From Marinobacter sp. ELB17 (GTDB taxonomy: Bacteria > Pseudomonadota > Gammaproteobacteria > Pseudomonadales > Oleiphilaceae): a stretch of DNA of 64,000 nt. Positions 32,527 to 42,388 of this stretch are shown piece by piece. Positions within the stretch are counted from its first letter, which is position 1, and each line of letters begins with the position of its first letter. Below the pieces are notes generated by a model. That model made no database searches. It was not told the DNA's origin and was given only the letters and a program-made list of their open reading frames with translations. The position numbers and the translations under genes are program-made. The DNA is taken from the NCBI RefSeq assembly GCF_000169375.1, contig NZ_AAXY01000016.1:1-64000 (forward strand), written 5' to 3'.

Positions 32527-33273
32527 ATGCCCATCTGGCACTTAATTGGTAATGGGGAAGGAGAGGTCGTTCGCCGGGCTGGAGAAAAGGTCGTTCGATT
32601 CAATCAGAAACCCGATAGCACCACCTGGGATTTGAATATCTGTAATGGTAAAGCAGTGGGTGCAAGCGGATCATTTTTGGTGAGAGGCGTAGAGCCGGTG
32701 AAGGGTTTCGCTGGTTTGTTGGAGGAGAATGCTGCGCAGTTGAAAGATGAGCTGGACGCTTGGCCATCGTCAGGACTGGTAGCCCTTCTCGCGCTCGGTA
32801 AAGCCGGGCTAACCGTCAGGTTAAGCTGTATGAATCTCCTGCCATCTATTGCTCGACCGAAGGATCTTGGGGAACGAGTGCCATTAGCTTGCGTTTACCA
32901 TAATTGGTTGGGCGAACGCAGGGTCGCTTTGCCAATATCGCATGCTTTGGACTGGCCAGGTTTTTGGCTGCCTGACGAGGAATCCCCTGGAGCAGTCCCT
33001 TTCAATCCATATCCGTCACTGACTGAACTACCGGGCCTTGATCGCACTGCAGGGAGCGAACTGATTGAAAAATTGGTGCAGGTACCTGCGGAACGTTGGT
33101 TGGAACACGCCAGTTTAGAGGCGATTCAGCGAATGGAACCACTTTTCTTCCTTTCAAGGACTGAAACGACGACTCCTAGCTGGTGGTTGTACGACCACTT
33201 TGCGTCACACTGTATGTCTCGTACTCTTTATCGACTTGCTCAAGCTCAGCAGACTTTCTGGCTGCGGGCTTAG
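32527..33273 (+). CDS. unrecognised protein, possibly a glycosyltransferase-like enzyme
   Basis: I do not recognise this 248-residue product. Its N-terminus (WHLIGNGEGEVVRRAGEKVVRFNQKPDSTTWDLNICNG) has a GNG...VVRFN...W-x-x-N layout reminiscent of sialyltransferase-like (GT29/GT42-type) enzymes, a weak resemblance only. It follows the radical SAM gene by 27 bp in the same direction. Its last 98 bases overlap the end of the convergent 1,025-residue gene. Confidence 0.55.
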   Translation: MPIWHLIGNGEGEVVRRAGEKVVRFNQKPDSTTWDLNICNGKAVGASGSFLVRGVEPVKGFAGLLEENAAQLKDELDAWPSSGLVALLALGKAGLTVRLSCMNLLPSIARPKDLGERVPLACVYHNWLGERRVALPISHALDWPGFWLPDEESPGAVPFNPYPSLTELPGLDRTAGSELIEKLVQVPAERWLEHASLEAIQRMEPLFFLSRTETTTPSWWLYDHFASHCMSRTLYRLAQAQQTFWLRA

Positions 33274-36253
33274 CCAGTATTTCGGGGATCAATTGGGCTT
33301 GGTGAGATAGCTGCTGTTCTTCATAGGGGGCGCGCTCGTGCCAGTACGCATAGCCGGTATCCAGGAAGGTTGGCTTCTGTGCCAGCTCTGACATGGGCAG
33401 CATGGTTGCGTAGTCTGTTACGGAATCGAACCAGTTCCCTTGGGGTCTCTGGAAGTACCACTCTGGCACCTGTTGAAACAGAGATTTTCTGAAGGCTCTC
33501 AAATGGGCCCATGTGTTACCTGCGCCCTTCAATCTGGGTTGCTGATAATCGGGCTGATACTGCTTTAGGGGTTTGTCGGGGCGATACATTGGCATTTGGA
33601 TTAGGTCGCTTCCACGATTCTTTGCGTCGAGCAGTTGGGCAACCACATCGTTTTGCATGAGAAAATCATCCTGATCCAGAATGACAATCAGGGAGTCTGC
33701 TCGCGTGCAGATTTCATTGACTGCGAGAAGAAAGTTAGCTATCCGGCCTTGATTCTCCGCTTGCCTAACCAGCGTGTAACGGCCATTGAACGAGCTAAGT
33801 CTCATGGGGTAATGCCACGTTTTCTGAAAACCACTTGCGTCATCGATAACGATGAGGCCGAACCCCTGCTCGGTTTGTCGAGCCAGAGAAGCCAGGCAGC
33901 GCTGTAATTTTTCGGTTGAAGTGTAGCGGCCTTTTATGAGAAAAATAATTGACTCGGTACGTTCTTGATATTGCCATTGCGGCTCGATGATTAGATCGAA
34001 CTGCTCTTGCTGATGGGTTGGCACCATGCCTTGGGCGATCAAATCCCGAATGACACCGGAACGCAGCGCCGGTTTGTCAACATTTTGAGGATGAATATAA
34101 AACGAAGCTGGGTCTCCGCCACGAACACAGGTGCAGTTCCCACTGGATCGCTGGAACTGCTGGATTGCGCGGTGCCAGGTTAACTTGAAGCGGCCATCCT
34201 CGGTTGGGTTATCGATGGGAAGACGACTCTCCAAACGCTGAAGATCTAATAAACCGAAACGGACTTCAGGTGCGAACTGCCCCGGCTCACCAAAGTACTC
34301 CAGAAAAAAGTCGGTGCGCTTCGGTATATTGAACCCCACACCAAGAACCCTGTCCGCCTTGATAGCTCTCAGCATGTCGGCTAGATAATCATGGTGCCAG
34401 TTTTTCCGGCCTATGAGCACGTCACAGTCACACTGCAGCACATAGCGAGTATCGAGTTCAGAGAACGCCCATATTTGAGGGTACAGGGGGGCGTTATCCG
34501 CCGTACGAGTATGAGCTATCGTGGAGGTGTCGAACCAATTCGAATATGTCCTCTGGATGGTGGACTTGTCCGTAGGTGGCGTAAGCGATCCGTCAATTAT
34601 TCCCGCCTGCTGCAGCTGTTTGGTTTGTTCGATAAGTGATTGCAGGTCTGGCTTCGCATGTTGCCGCAGAAAAGGGCCGGGGTAGTCGTCAATTAATACC
34701 AATATTTTTGCGAATCGGGCCGGGTGTGTTAATTGATGGACAATGTGGGAAATCTGTTCATAAAAGTCTTGAGCATCCTGCGCACACGCTTTAATCAGAA
34801 GAGTGACCTGCGTGTCTTTTGGATTGAGCAAAGGCGAATAGTGATTGGCTAATGATTGGGAATGCAAAGAGCTGATGAGCTCATTATAAAAGCTTTTGAA
34901 GCCGGGCATTTGGCTTAAAGACTCATCTTGCGTTCGCCAAGACTTTCTCCGAACCCACTCCTCGTCGTCGTTTCCAAGGATCCCAATTGAGAAGAGTCTG
35001 GCGGACATATCAAGGAATCCGCTGCTCGAAAGCCGGCAGATATCTTTTCCAATATCTATGTAGTGGAGGTGTCCAGTATCATCGAGGCGAAGATTGTCTC
35101 TTTTAATATTGAGCGCACAGATCCGTGACCGGTACAGGTCCACTAAAAATCGGAAAAGCGCTTTTTTTGGGATGTAAGTTGCTACTGCTCTGCTATTCAG
35201 CTGTGGAGTCCGGCACTGCCAAACTTCATTTTTTTTGATCCAGGTTACTGCTGAAATCGAATGAGGAGGGCTGACTAGAAGCCTGTCCAAGCGCTCAACA
35301 TCCTTATCGGCCATTGCCCAGGGATAAAAATCTTTGATGATTTCATGGTGCTGACACCAGACAATACCTTCCATTCCATAACCGAGAATCTGGCGATTTG
35401 TCTGCTTCAGGCGACTCAGTTTATCGAGGAAATAGGCAAGGCGCCGTCGTTGATCGTGCCAGACTCCGGCTTGCCTATTCTCAGTTGTATCCTTTCCTCC
35501 TAAAGAATAGATGCAGAAGAGCGGGTCAGAAACTGTTCGGACGCCGTCAGGGTATTTGATGATCAGGTTGCATAGAAGCCAGTGATCTTCTGCACTTCGA
35601 GTGTTGGGATAACGCAGTCCGAGCCTATTTTTCAACATAAGGTTACATGAGGGTAGTTCGCGTTCCTGTTCGCCAAACGAAAAACGTTTCACGTATGCCG
35701 TCAGATTATTAAGATCAAGTAGTTCTTCAGCATCGGCCCGATTCGCCCATGGAAGAATACGCTCACCCAGCCGGAGAGCGTTACTTCCGACCACGGCAAC
35801 TGTGTCGTGGCAGTCCGTGGCATTGAGTAAAGCTTCCAAGCTGTGAATCTCAGCCAGCTCGTCATCTGCATCCAAGCGGGCTATCCACTCTAAGCCGACT
35901 TGTTTGTCGGCCCAGTCGAGTAATTGATTTCGGGCTCTGGCGGGAGAGCCACATTCTGCAGTTAATATTGTAACGGACGGCTCATTCAAAAGGTCTTCGA
36001 TTGAATCCTGCCATCCTTTTTCAGACTGATCATCGAGAATGACAATTTGTGCGACTGCCTGTTTGACCAGCGTCTGCTTGAGAGCACTGGATAGCGACCT
36101 CCTAAGTTCTGTAGTTTGATTTTGATGCGCAATAGCTATTAAAACCGAAGCGCGTTGGTATCGGGCTGAGCAGTCTTTGAGCGTGCATAGCCGCCTGTCT
36201 GCAAGCACTTTCGAGTACTGCCTCGGTGCGGATGAGGAGAAACTTTTATTCAA
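33176..36253 (-). CDS. multidomain glycosyltransferase with embedded kinase-like domain
   Basis: The 1,025-residue protein appears to have four modules. A GT2-type domain (~35-280) carries DADD at ~124. A kinase-like domain (~280-420) has GYGMEGIVW, a following lysine in EIIKDF, NIKRDNL (~380) as catalytic loop and YIDIGKD (~398) in the DFG position, similar to the Kdo/LPS kinase group. A second GT-A-like domain has QCDCD near 604. A third GT2-type domain (~745-950) has ILDQDD near 856. Its start overlaps the end of the other GT2 gene by 8 bp. It could build and phosphorylate a glycan or glycosylated nucleotide; this is inference. Confidence 0.75.
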   Translation of the reverse strand: MNKSFSSSAPRQYSKVLADRRLCTLKDCSARYQRASVLIAIAHQNQTTELRRSLSSALKQTLVKQAVAQIVILDDQSEKGWQDSIEDLLNEPSVTILTAECGSPARARNQLLDWADKQVGLEWIARLDADDELAEIHSLEALLNATDCHDTVAVVGSNALRLGERILPWANRADAEELLDLNNLTAYVKRFSFGEQERELPSCNLMLKNRLGLRYPNTRSAEDHWLLCNLIIKYPDGVRTVSDPLFCIYSLGGKDTTENRQAGVWHDQRRRLAYFLDKLSRLKQTNRQILGYGMEGIVWCQHHEIIKDFYPWAMADKDVERLDRLLVSPPHSISAVTWIKKNEVWQCRTPQLNSRAVATYIPKKALFRFLVDLYRSRICALNIKRDNLRLDDTGHLHYIDIGKDICRLSSSGFLDMSARLFSIGILGNDDEEWVRRKSWRTQDESLSQMPGFKSFYNELISSLHSQSLANHYSPLLNPKDTQVTLLIKACAQDAQDFYEQISHIVHQLTHPARFAKILVLIDDYPGPFLRQHAKPDLQSLIEQTKQLQQAGIIDGSLTPPTDKSTIQRTYSNWFDTSTIAHTRTADNAPLYPQIWAFSELDTRYVLQCDCDVLIGRKNWHHDYLADMLRAIKADRVLGVGFNIPKRTDFFLEYFGEPGQFAPEVRFGLLDLQRLESRLPIDNPTEDGRFKLTWHRAIQQFQRSSGNCTCVRGGDPASFYIHPQNVDKPALRSGVIRDLIAQGMVPTHQQEQFDLIIEPQWQYQERTESIIFLIKGRYTSTEKLQRCLASLARQTEQGFGLIVIDDASGFQKTWHYPMRLSSFNGRYTLVRQAENQGRIANFLLAVNEICTRADSLIVILDQDDFLMQNDVVAQLLDAKNRGSDLIQMPMYRPDKPLKQYQPDYQQPRLKGAGNTWAHLRAFRKSLFQQVPEWYFQRPQGNWFDSVTDYATMLPMSELAQKPTFLDTGYAYWHERAPYEEQQLSHQAQLIPEILAKPAARKSAELEQVDKEYETYSVTQSGRTTTS

Positions 36254-37061
36254 AGGTAAGCCTCCGCTTTTCTGCCTCTATATCCTGCATGGACCACTGA
36301 AAAAGCTCCTCTATGCGGTCGAAGAAAAATTTTCGGTCAAGCTCCGACATTTGCCTTTCATACAATTGGAGAAACTGAGCACACCCTCTCAGCTTCTGAA
36401 CTGACCTGGGAGCCGAAAGCGCCAAAGGATTCGAATTGCAGTTCCAGAAAGCGGTTGCCGTGCTGGTGTATCGCACGTCAATCGTTGGCCGACTAAGGAC
36501 ACGGATAGCAAGGTCTCTGTCATTGCAGCTGATTAAGCCGTCGGTGAATCCTCCGACTGAACGAAGTATTGAGGCCTTGATAAAGGTGTTCGAGCCTTGC
36601 CAGCCGGGGTTTCCTCGTAAGAAATCCGCGGGACGTAAATTGGATGGTAAATTGGTATCTACGACTTGGTCATTGATTACTATATGAAGCCCTGGAACAA
36701 CGACATCTGCCGAGCCGTAATCTGAGAAATTAAGACATGTTACCAAGTGATTTTCTTGCCACCGATCATCATCGTCAATGATGGCCACATAACAGTCGGA
36801 AAAGATTCGTAGAATTTCTTTGATACCGGTATTCCAGCTCCCTGCGACTCCCGGACTGTGTCCGTTGTCTAAAAAAAGAAAATCCATGCAAGGTAGTTTC
36901 AATTGGATCGACTGTCTTTCAAAATCCCTCAGACTGCGGCCATCTGAGACGATTACAACCATTGAAGGTTGCAGCGATTGACACCGGATAGATGGCAGCG
37001 CATGCCGTTCCAGCAGTTCTAACCTCGGTGTTGTTGCGATTAATGTAACTATGGGTAGCAT
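36246..37061 (-). CDS. family 2 glycosyltransferase
   Basis: ATG 37061 gives 271 residues beginning MLPIVTLIATTPRLELLERHALPS, the first strand of a GT-A fold. AIIDDDDRWQENH is the metal-binding D-x-D region, and GFTDGLISCNDRDLAIRVLSR is the acceptor-side acidic motif common in GT2. It lies 8 bp after the hsdR stop and overlaps the next gene by 8 bp, so hsdR and both glycosyltransferases are probably one transcript. Confidence 0.85.
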   Translation of the reverse strand: MLPIVTLIATTPRLELLERHALPSIRCQSLQPSMVVIVSDGRSLRDFERQSIQLKLPCMDFLFLDNGHSPGVAGSWNTGIKEILRIFSDCYVAIIDDDDRWQENHLVTCLNFSDYGSADVVVPGLHIVINDQVVDTNLPSNLRPADFLRGNPGWQGSNTFIKASILRSVGGFTDGLISCNDRDLAIRVLSRPTIDVRYTSTATAFWNCNSNPLALSAPRSVQKLRGCAQFLQLYERQMSELDRKFFFDRIEELFQWSMQDIEAEKRRLTFE

Positions 37062-37069
37062 TTGGTTTA

Positions 37070-40000
37070 CTAAGCAGTTTGGGCAGGCCACATGGCACCG
37101 TTGATTTCTTCAAGAACATTGTCGAGCTGCTGATTCAGCACCTTATCCAATTGCTTTGCGCCACCCTGGAAAGCGGGTAATTGATTAACAGTTGCGCGGT
37201 CGATGACCACCTCATGGACGAGCTGTTTGGCGAGCCGATCCAGCCACTTGCGCTGGGCGAGACTCCATTGGTGCTGGGTATAGATGCGGTCCATAGCTTC
37301 GGCGACGCGCTGCTTGAAAGGGATCAGCGGTTCACCTAGGGCGGCGCGGCGGATGTAGCCAATGATGCTGGCGGCGATGTCTTTATTTGTCTGGTTGCGA
37401 ACAGCGGTTTGTAAGTTGGCTTCCGAGTAACCGTTGTTATCCAGGAGAAGTCTCACTTCTCGGAGCTGTTCCCGGGTAAGGTCCCTGGGTTTATTGACTA
37501 CTACAGCCAGAGCCACAGACTGGTTGAGCTGTTCCTTAATGAACCGGTTGAACTCATCCAGATAGTCTTCTGGCCGCTCGTGAATCCCATAGCTTTGTGT
37601 GCGCTTTTTGAACTCATCCTCGTCGTTGGAAATCAACGGCATGTATTCGGTACCCGCGAGCTGTTTCACCTCGGCAAGCTGGTTCAGCAGGCCACTGTGC
37701 TGGCGGATAAATTCTGAGGCCCGGCGAGGGCCAAGTTTGCGGAGGTGCTGATGAAGGGATTTCGGTTCAACACCCCAGAGTTGCTGTAGTTCGTCCAGTT
37801 TTTGTTTTAGCGCTGGGCGATTTTCGGCCTTTTTGTCGGCCTTGCGCAGAACCTGCATCAGCTTCTGACTAAGCTGGCTGAGAACAACATCGGCCTGAGT
37901 ATCGCCCTGCTGCTCGCCTGGGCTGTTGAGCGCTGTTTCCAGCTGCTCGTCATCGGTGAGTTCGCCGACCAGTTGCTCCAGGGTGATGTTGGGGTCTTTC
38001 ACCAGCGGTTTCATGGTGCTGACATCCTGCAGCGCCGCGTAGATATCCACAGGATCGTAGATGCGGAATACGGTCTTACCGATTTCATCGCAGCGACGGG
38101 TGGCGCGGCCGATCATTTGCTCGTAGAGGATACGCGAGCGTACCCGACGCATGAATACGAGGTTGCAAATAGGGGGTACGTCGATACCCGTAGTGAGCAA
38201 ATCTACGGTAATGGCAATGCTGGGATAACGCTCGTTCTTATATCGGCGAATAAGTTGGTTCACCTTATCGCTTTGGCCAGTGATCTTGGCCACGGCTGCT
38301 TCGTTGTAGCTGCCGTTGTATAGGTCTTTGAATGCGTCATCTAGCAAACGCTTGACCATGTCGGCGTGCAGGTCGGTGGCGCAGAAGACCAACGTTTTCT
38401 CGTCACCGAACGGATCCAGTTCATGCACCAGTTGCTCGCAAATCACCCGATTGAAGTTTTCGTTGATAACACGGCGGTTGAAGGCTTCTACTTCGAAGTT
38501 CAGTTCATCTTCCAGTTCGGTGGTGTCCACCTCACCGGTCTGGGTATTGATCACTTCGACAGGTTTACCCTTTTCGAAGTGAATACCATTCTGAGTGAGC
38601 AGGGTTTCATAACGGATGGGTGGTTCATGATCGATCAGCCAGTCGTCCGCCACGGCTTCCCGGTAGGAATAGGTGTAAACGGGTTTGCCGAAGATTTCGC
38701 TGGTGTGTTTTGCTGGGGTGGCGGTTAGAGCGATTTTGACCGCATCGAAGTAGTCCAGCACCCGCCGATAACTGGAGATGTACTGGCTAGTATCCCGGGT
38801 AGCCAGTTCGCCTTCAGTCATTTCCTGGTCCAGCGTATAGCCGCGGTGAGCTTCATCAATGATGATGCAGTCGAACTGGTCGATGGGCGGCGGTGTATCG
38901 CTCATGAAGATGCGCTTCACCATGGCCTGTACGGTGGCGACCTGAATGCGGGTTTCTGCTTCGGAGGCCAGGTCGCCCAGCTCTGCGACGTTATAGATCT
39001 TACTGAGCGTGTGGTTCTGTTCCAGCGGCGCTTCATTGAAAGCGTCGATAGCTTGCTGACCCAGCGCGGTGCGGTCCACCAGAAACAGAATGCGACGGAA
39101 GCGTTCTGTCTTCAGGAATCGGTACATCAGCCCAATAATAGTACGGGTTTTGCCGGTGCCGGTTGCCATGGCTAGAAGTGCGGCGCGAATACCTTGGGCC
39201 AGTGCGTTTTCGGTAGCAAGAATAGCTGTTTGTTGGTAATCCCGTAGTTTGAGGTACCCGAACGGTTCGTTCTTCAACAGCTTTTCCGCGTTTTCTTTAT
39301 CCCGCTCCAGCAGATCCAGTAGGCCACCTGGGGTATGAAAGCCTGGCAGCGCTCGGCGTGTGTTGCTGTGTTCCCGCACATCCCGGAACCAAGTGCCGGA
39401 CTGCTCCGCTAACTGCGGTATGTAGGGCCGGCCATTGCAGGAGTACACAAAGGGCACCAGGTAGTGGCCGTCATCATCTGTCGGCCAGGCGATAGTGCGA
39501 CCCGTGAGCTCCCAGGCGCCGACCAGCGGTGCTTTTACGTTGAAGCCTTTGCTGTAGCGTTCGGCCTGGCGGATTTTTCCGGCCACGTTGATGTTTTCTT
39601 TCTTGGCCTCTACTACAGCAATAGGGGTGAGACCCGCAAACAGCACATAATCCGCTCGCCCCTTTTCGCCTTTGTCGTTCGTGGGCCATTCAGCGATGGC
39701 GCGGTACGTGCCCTTTTCGGGCCTCGCACCTTTCTGGAAGGTGATTTCCTGACTATCGGCTGCCCAGCCCGCCTCAACCAGTTGTTGGTCGATCAGAATG
39801 CGGGTGAGTTCCTCGTTCAGTACCAGAGTATCGCTGGCGGCCTTGGTCTTTTTGGCCACCTGCTGGCGCTGTTCGTTAACGGTTTTCTCGCCCTGAGTGG
39901 TTAGCTGTTGTTGCAGGGTTCTAATTTTATCTTCATAGGCTTGCTGCTGTTCGATCAGCGCTTGCTCATGCTGACGTGCCTGTTCGGCCGAGGCTCGGGA

Positions 40001-40594
40001 TTCCTCATCCATTGCCAGGGCAAGAGCTTCATACTCAATCTTTTCTTTTTCGATCAACTGGCTGAGCTGCTGGCTGCTGTCCAGTTCCATATTGGTTTGC
40101 TGGAGTTCATGACGGAGCTTTTCGATGTCTGTATGCAGCTGGCGTAGCTGGGCACTGGGGTCCGCCGGAGGAATGAATGGGCCGGGTTTGAAGTTGGGGC
40201 CGGCTTTGCCGAAGGAGCGGTGAAACCAGATTGCTAGCGCCCGTGCAAGCTTAAGCCCGTCCATTGCTTCTTTATGACGGGTGCGGAACTGGTGGGTGGC
40301 CTTGTTACCTTCGATGCGCAGGGTATGGAAAAGCTCTTTTACCTGGGGCTCAAAGCGCAGCTCTTTGTTCAGGCGGCAGAGCAAGTCGGCCTGACTTGTC
40401 TGTTCGTCGAAATCGACCGCTGAAAGAGCGGCGATGTGCTGCGCCAGCGCTTCACCAAGCTGACGGAGCTTGATCAGTGTTGTGTTGGGGTCACTTGAGA
40501 AAGCGCGTTCGGCGGTGCCTGCAAGCTCAACGAAAAGTTGATCATGTTCCACCAAAAAGCCAAAGTTTGCCGATGGGTTACTGCTCTCCTGCAC
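37070..40594 (-). CDS. hsdR: type I restriction enzyme subunit R
   Basis: The DNA-translocating nuclease of the type I R-M system. The 1,174-residue protein has an N-terminal DUF4145-like domain (~1-125), a coiled coil (~150-240) and the HsdR nuclease region (RADYVLFAGLTPIAVVEAKKENINV, with D...E-x-K). The SF2 helicase follows (LLAMATGTGKTRTIIGLMYRFL, CIIIDEAHRGYTLD, LTATPAKHTSEIF, DLLTTGIDVPPICNLVFMRR), then a C-terminal EcoEI-type domain. Unusually, two glycosyltransferase genes rather than hsdM or hsdS follow it. Confidence 0.94.
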   Translation of the reverse strand: MQESSNPSANFGFLVEHDQLFVELAGTAERAFSSDPNTTLIKLRQLGEALAQHIAALSAVDFDEQTSQADLLCRLNKELRFEPQVKELFHTLRIEGNKATHQFRTRHKEAMDGLKLARALAIWFHRSFGKAGPNFKPGPFIPPADPSAQLRQLHTDIEKLRHELQQTNMELDSSQQLSQLIEKEKIEYEALALAMDEESRASAEQARQHEQALIEQQQAYEDKIRTLQQQLTTQGEKTVNEQRQQVAKKTKAASDTLVLNEELTRILIDQQLVEAGWAADSQEITFQKGARPEKGTYRAIAEWPTNDKGEKGRADYVLFAGLTPIAVVEAKKENINVAGKIRQAERYSKGFNVKAPLVGAWELTGRTIAWPTDDDGHYLVPFVYSCNGRPYIPQLAEQSGTWFRDVREHSNTRRALPGFHTPGGLLDLLERDKENAEKLLKNEPFGYLKLRDYQQTAILATENALAQGIRAALLAMATGTGKTRTIIGLMYRFLKTERFRRILFLVDRTALGQQAIDAFNEAPLEQNHTLSKIYNVAELGDLASEAETRIQVATVQAMVKRIFMSDTPPPIDQFDCIIIDEAHRGYTLDQEMTEGELATRDTSQYISSYRRVLDYFDAVKIALTATPAKHTSEIFGKPVYTYSYREAVADDWLIDHEPPIRYETLLTQNGIHFEKGKPVEVINTQTGEVDTTELEDELNFEVEAFNRRVINENFNRVICEQLVHELDPFGDEKTLVFCATDLHADMVKRLLDDAFKDLYNGSYNEAAVAKITGQSDKVNQLIRRYKNERYPSIAITVDLLTTGIDVPPICNLVFMRRVRSRILYEQMIGRATRRCDEIGKTVFRIYDPVDIYAALQDVSTMKPLVKDPNITLEQLVGELTDDEQLETALNSPGEQQGDTQADVVLSQLSQKLMQVLRKADKKAENRPALKQKLDELQQLWGVEPKSLHQHLRKLGPRRASEFIRQHSGLLNQLAEVKQLAGTEYMPLISNDEDEFKKRTQSYGIHERPEDYLDEFNRFIKEQLNQSVALAVVVNKPRDLTREQLREVRLLLDNNGYSEANLQTAVRNQTNKDIAASIIGYIRRAALGEPLIPFKQRVAEAMDRIYTQHQWSLAQRKWLDRLAKQLVHEVVIDRATVNQLPAFQGGAKQLDKVLNQQLDNVLEEINGAMWPAQTA

Positions 40595-40798
40595 AACTTG
40601 CTCCCTTTACCCAACATTATTACCAGACTTGTAGTAAGCCATGAGCCGACCAGTGATTAACGAGAACGGTCAAATCACTCTTAACGGTTACCTTACTCGC
40701 TTCGTTATGACTTTATCAGCGTTTGTTGGGTGGGCCAATCAACAGAGATGCAAATCATTGACTATTATTTGAACAATCACAGGCTGGGTTGATCAGAT
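40595..40798. promoter_or_regulatory. divergent promoter region of hsdR and tnsD
   Basis: A 204-bp gap between two genes read away from each other. It must contain both promoters, but no box stood out clearly enough to place. Confidence 0.45.
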
Positions 40799-42388
40799 AT
40801 GTTGATGCAATTTCCCATGGCACATTGCGACGAACTGATTGGCAGCGTTATAGCGAGATTCGTCCAACGGCAAGGTTTGGAAGACGATAAAGTGGCTTTG
40901 CGTCAGCTTTTTGCTTCTCAGAAAATTGTGCCTTCGTCGATCCTTCAGGGCCATACAAATCAACTGCTCGCGAATATCGGGCATCTATGGACGATCTCAC
41001 CCCGCGAACTGTTAGAGAAGCATACCCTTCTGCCAGTTTTTCGTCCCTTCGTAGCGTCCGAAGCCTACAGTCATTTTGTTCGTGATTTATGTGGCAAGGG
41101 TAAAAATCACAGTATGCTGAGAACAGGCCTTAACGCTTCGAATATCGTTTGGCCGTCTAACTTCAAGGTCTGTCCTTTATGCTGTCAGCAACAGTTGAGA
41201 AGAAATGGCTACCGATATTGGCAAAGGCTTTTCCAGTGTCCGGGTGTCGAAGCATGCCCGGAGCATAGCTGTTTGTTGATAGATACGGGCGTACCTTTAC
41301 AGTCGCATAGGCGGCATCGGTTTGTCGGCACACAAGGCATCACGCAACATATTCCTGCAGTGTCGCCACTGGCAGCTAGAAAAACTCTGCTGTTATCTGT
41401 TGGTGTTTCAGACTTGCTCAGATGCAAAACGACAGAAGCACCCAACATCCATCAATGGTCGAGATTTTATCGAGACTTGGCGCGCCAGCAGGGGCTGTGT
41501 AGAGGGACAGTCGTGCAGCATCAGGAAATTGCTGCTCGGGTTCGCGCTTATTGGGAAGTTGACTGGCTGGAGAGGCAGGGTCTCTCGCTTGGCCTTGTTG
41601 AAAACTGGTTGGTCTCGATGTTCCGAAAGCATCGCCGGCCATTTTCTTATTTGCAGCATTTCGTTTGTTGGTTTTCTCTTTGCGACAAAGAGCCCGTGTT
41701 GGGTAACGTGTTAGCTGAGGCTTCTAAATTTCCGAAACAGCCCTTAGAGAAGGCAACGTACTTTTCGGCACGTGCCGGGGAAGTTTGTCACCAGTATCGG
41801 GCGCTATGGAACGAGCTACTGAGCCACTATGGCTCTCTGCGTGACATTCGGAAGCAGCAGGAGGGCGCACGAGTCTATTCCTGGCTATATCGGTTCGATT
41901 CGGACTGGCTTGCATCACATAAGCCCAAAAAGCTCAGATCTAAAAGGAAGCCTAAAATTGATTGGACAAGGCGTGACCGGACAATTGTGCGGGAGCTTTT
42001 CGCTATTGAACGGTCTGTCTGGCATGATCTGGACGGACTCAGGCGGTCAAAGAACTGGTACTGTAAGCAGGCTGCGGGTGGAAAAATCCTTGAGAAAAAG
42101 TTAAGCACGCTGCCTTTATGCCAAGAATTTTTTGTTCGATATGCCGAGACGATCGACGAGTATCAGGCGAGGCGGTTGGCATGTATATTTGCTCGCTTGG
42201 TTCTGGATAACAAATGGCTGACACCGACTTATGAAATTGAACGAATTGCCGGTCTTGATCAGCGAAAGTGTCGTGAAGCTGGCCGACAAATACTGGAGCG
42301 AGTCATCCCAGCGTGGCAGGTTTCTTCGGAAATTCCCTTCCGAATCCGGCCTGATAAGAGTGGGCGGAATCCAGTATCGAAGGGTTGA
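40799..42388 (+). CDS. tnsD: Tn7-type target selector TnsD (TniQ family)
   Basis: TnsD binds the conserved end of glmS and directs insertion just downstream. The 529-residue protein starts with the TniQ pattern (HCDELIGSVIARFVQRQG) and has the zinc-finger cysteines CPLCCQQQL...FQCPGVEACPEHSCLL near residues 125-160. Length is close to Tn7 TnsD (508). The insertion point 25 bp past glmS agrees with TnsD targeting. It is separated from tnsC by a 20.7-kb cargo block, unlike Tn7 itself. Confidence 0.93.
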   Translation: MLMQFPMAHCDELIGSVIARFVQRQGLEDDKVALRQLFASQKIVPSSILQGHTNQLLANIGHLWTISPRELLEKHTLLPVFRPFVASEAYSHFVRDLCGKGKNHSMLRTGLNASNIVWPSNFKVCPLCCQQQLRRNGYRYWQRLFQCPGVEACPEHSCLLIDTGVPLQSHRRHRFVGTQGITQHIPAVSPLAARKTLLLSVGVSDLLRCKTTEAPNIHQWSRFYRDLARQQGLCRGTVVQHQEIAARVRAYWEVDWLERQGLSLGLVENWLVSMFRKHRRPFSYLQHFVCWFSLCDKEPVLGNVLAEASKFPKQPLEKATYFSARAGEVCHQYRALWNELLSHYGSLRDIRKQQEGARVYSWLYRFDSDWLASHKPKKLRSKRKPKIDWTRRDRTIVRELFAIERSVWHDLDGLRRSKNWYCKQAAGGKILEKKLSTLPLCQEFFVRYAETIDEYQARRLACIFARLVLDNKWLTPTYEIERIAGLDQRKCREAGRQILERVIPAWQVSSEIPFRIRPDKSGRNPVSKG

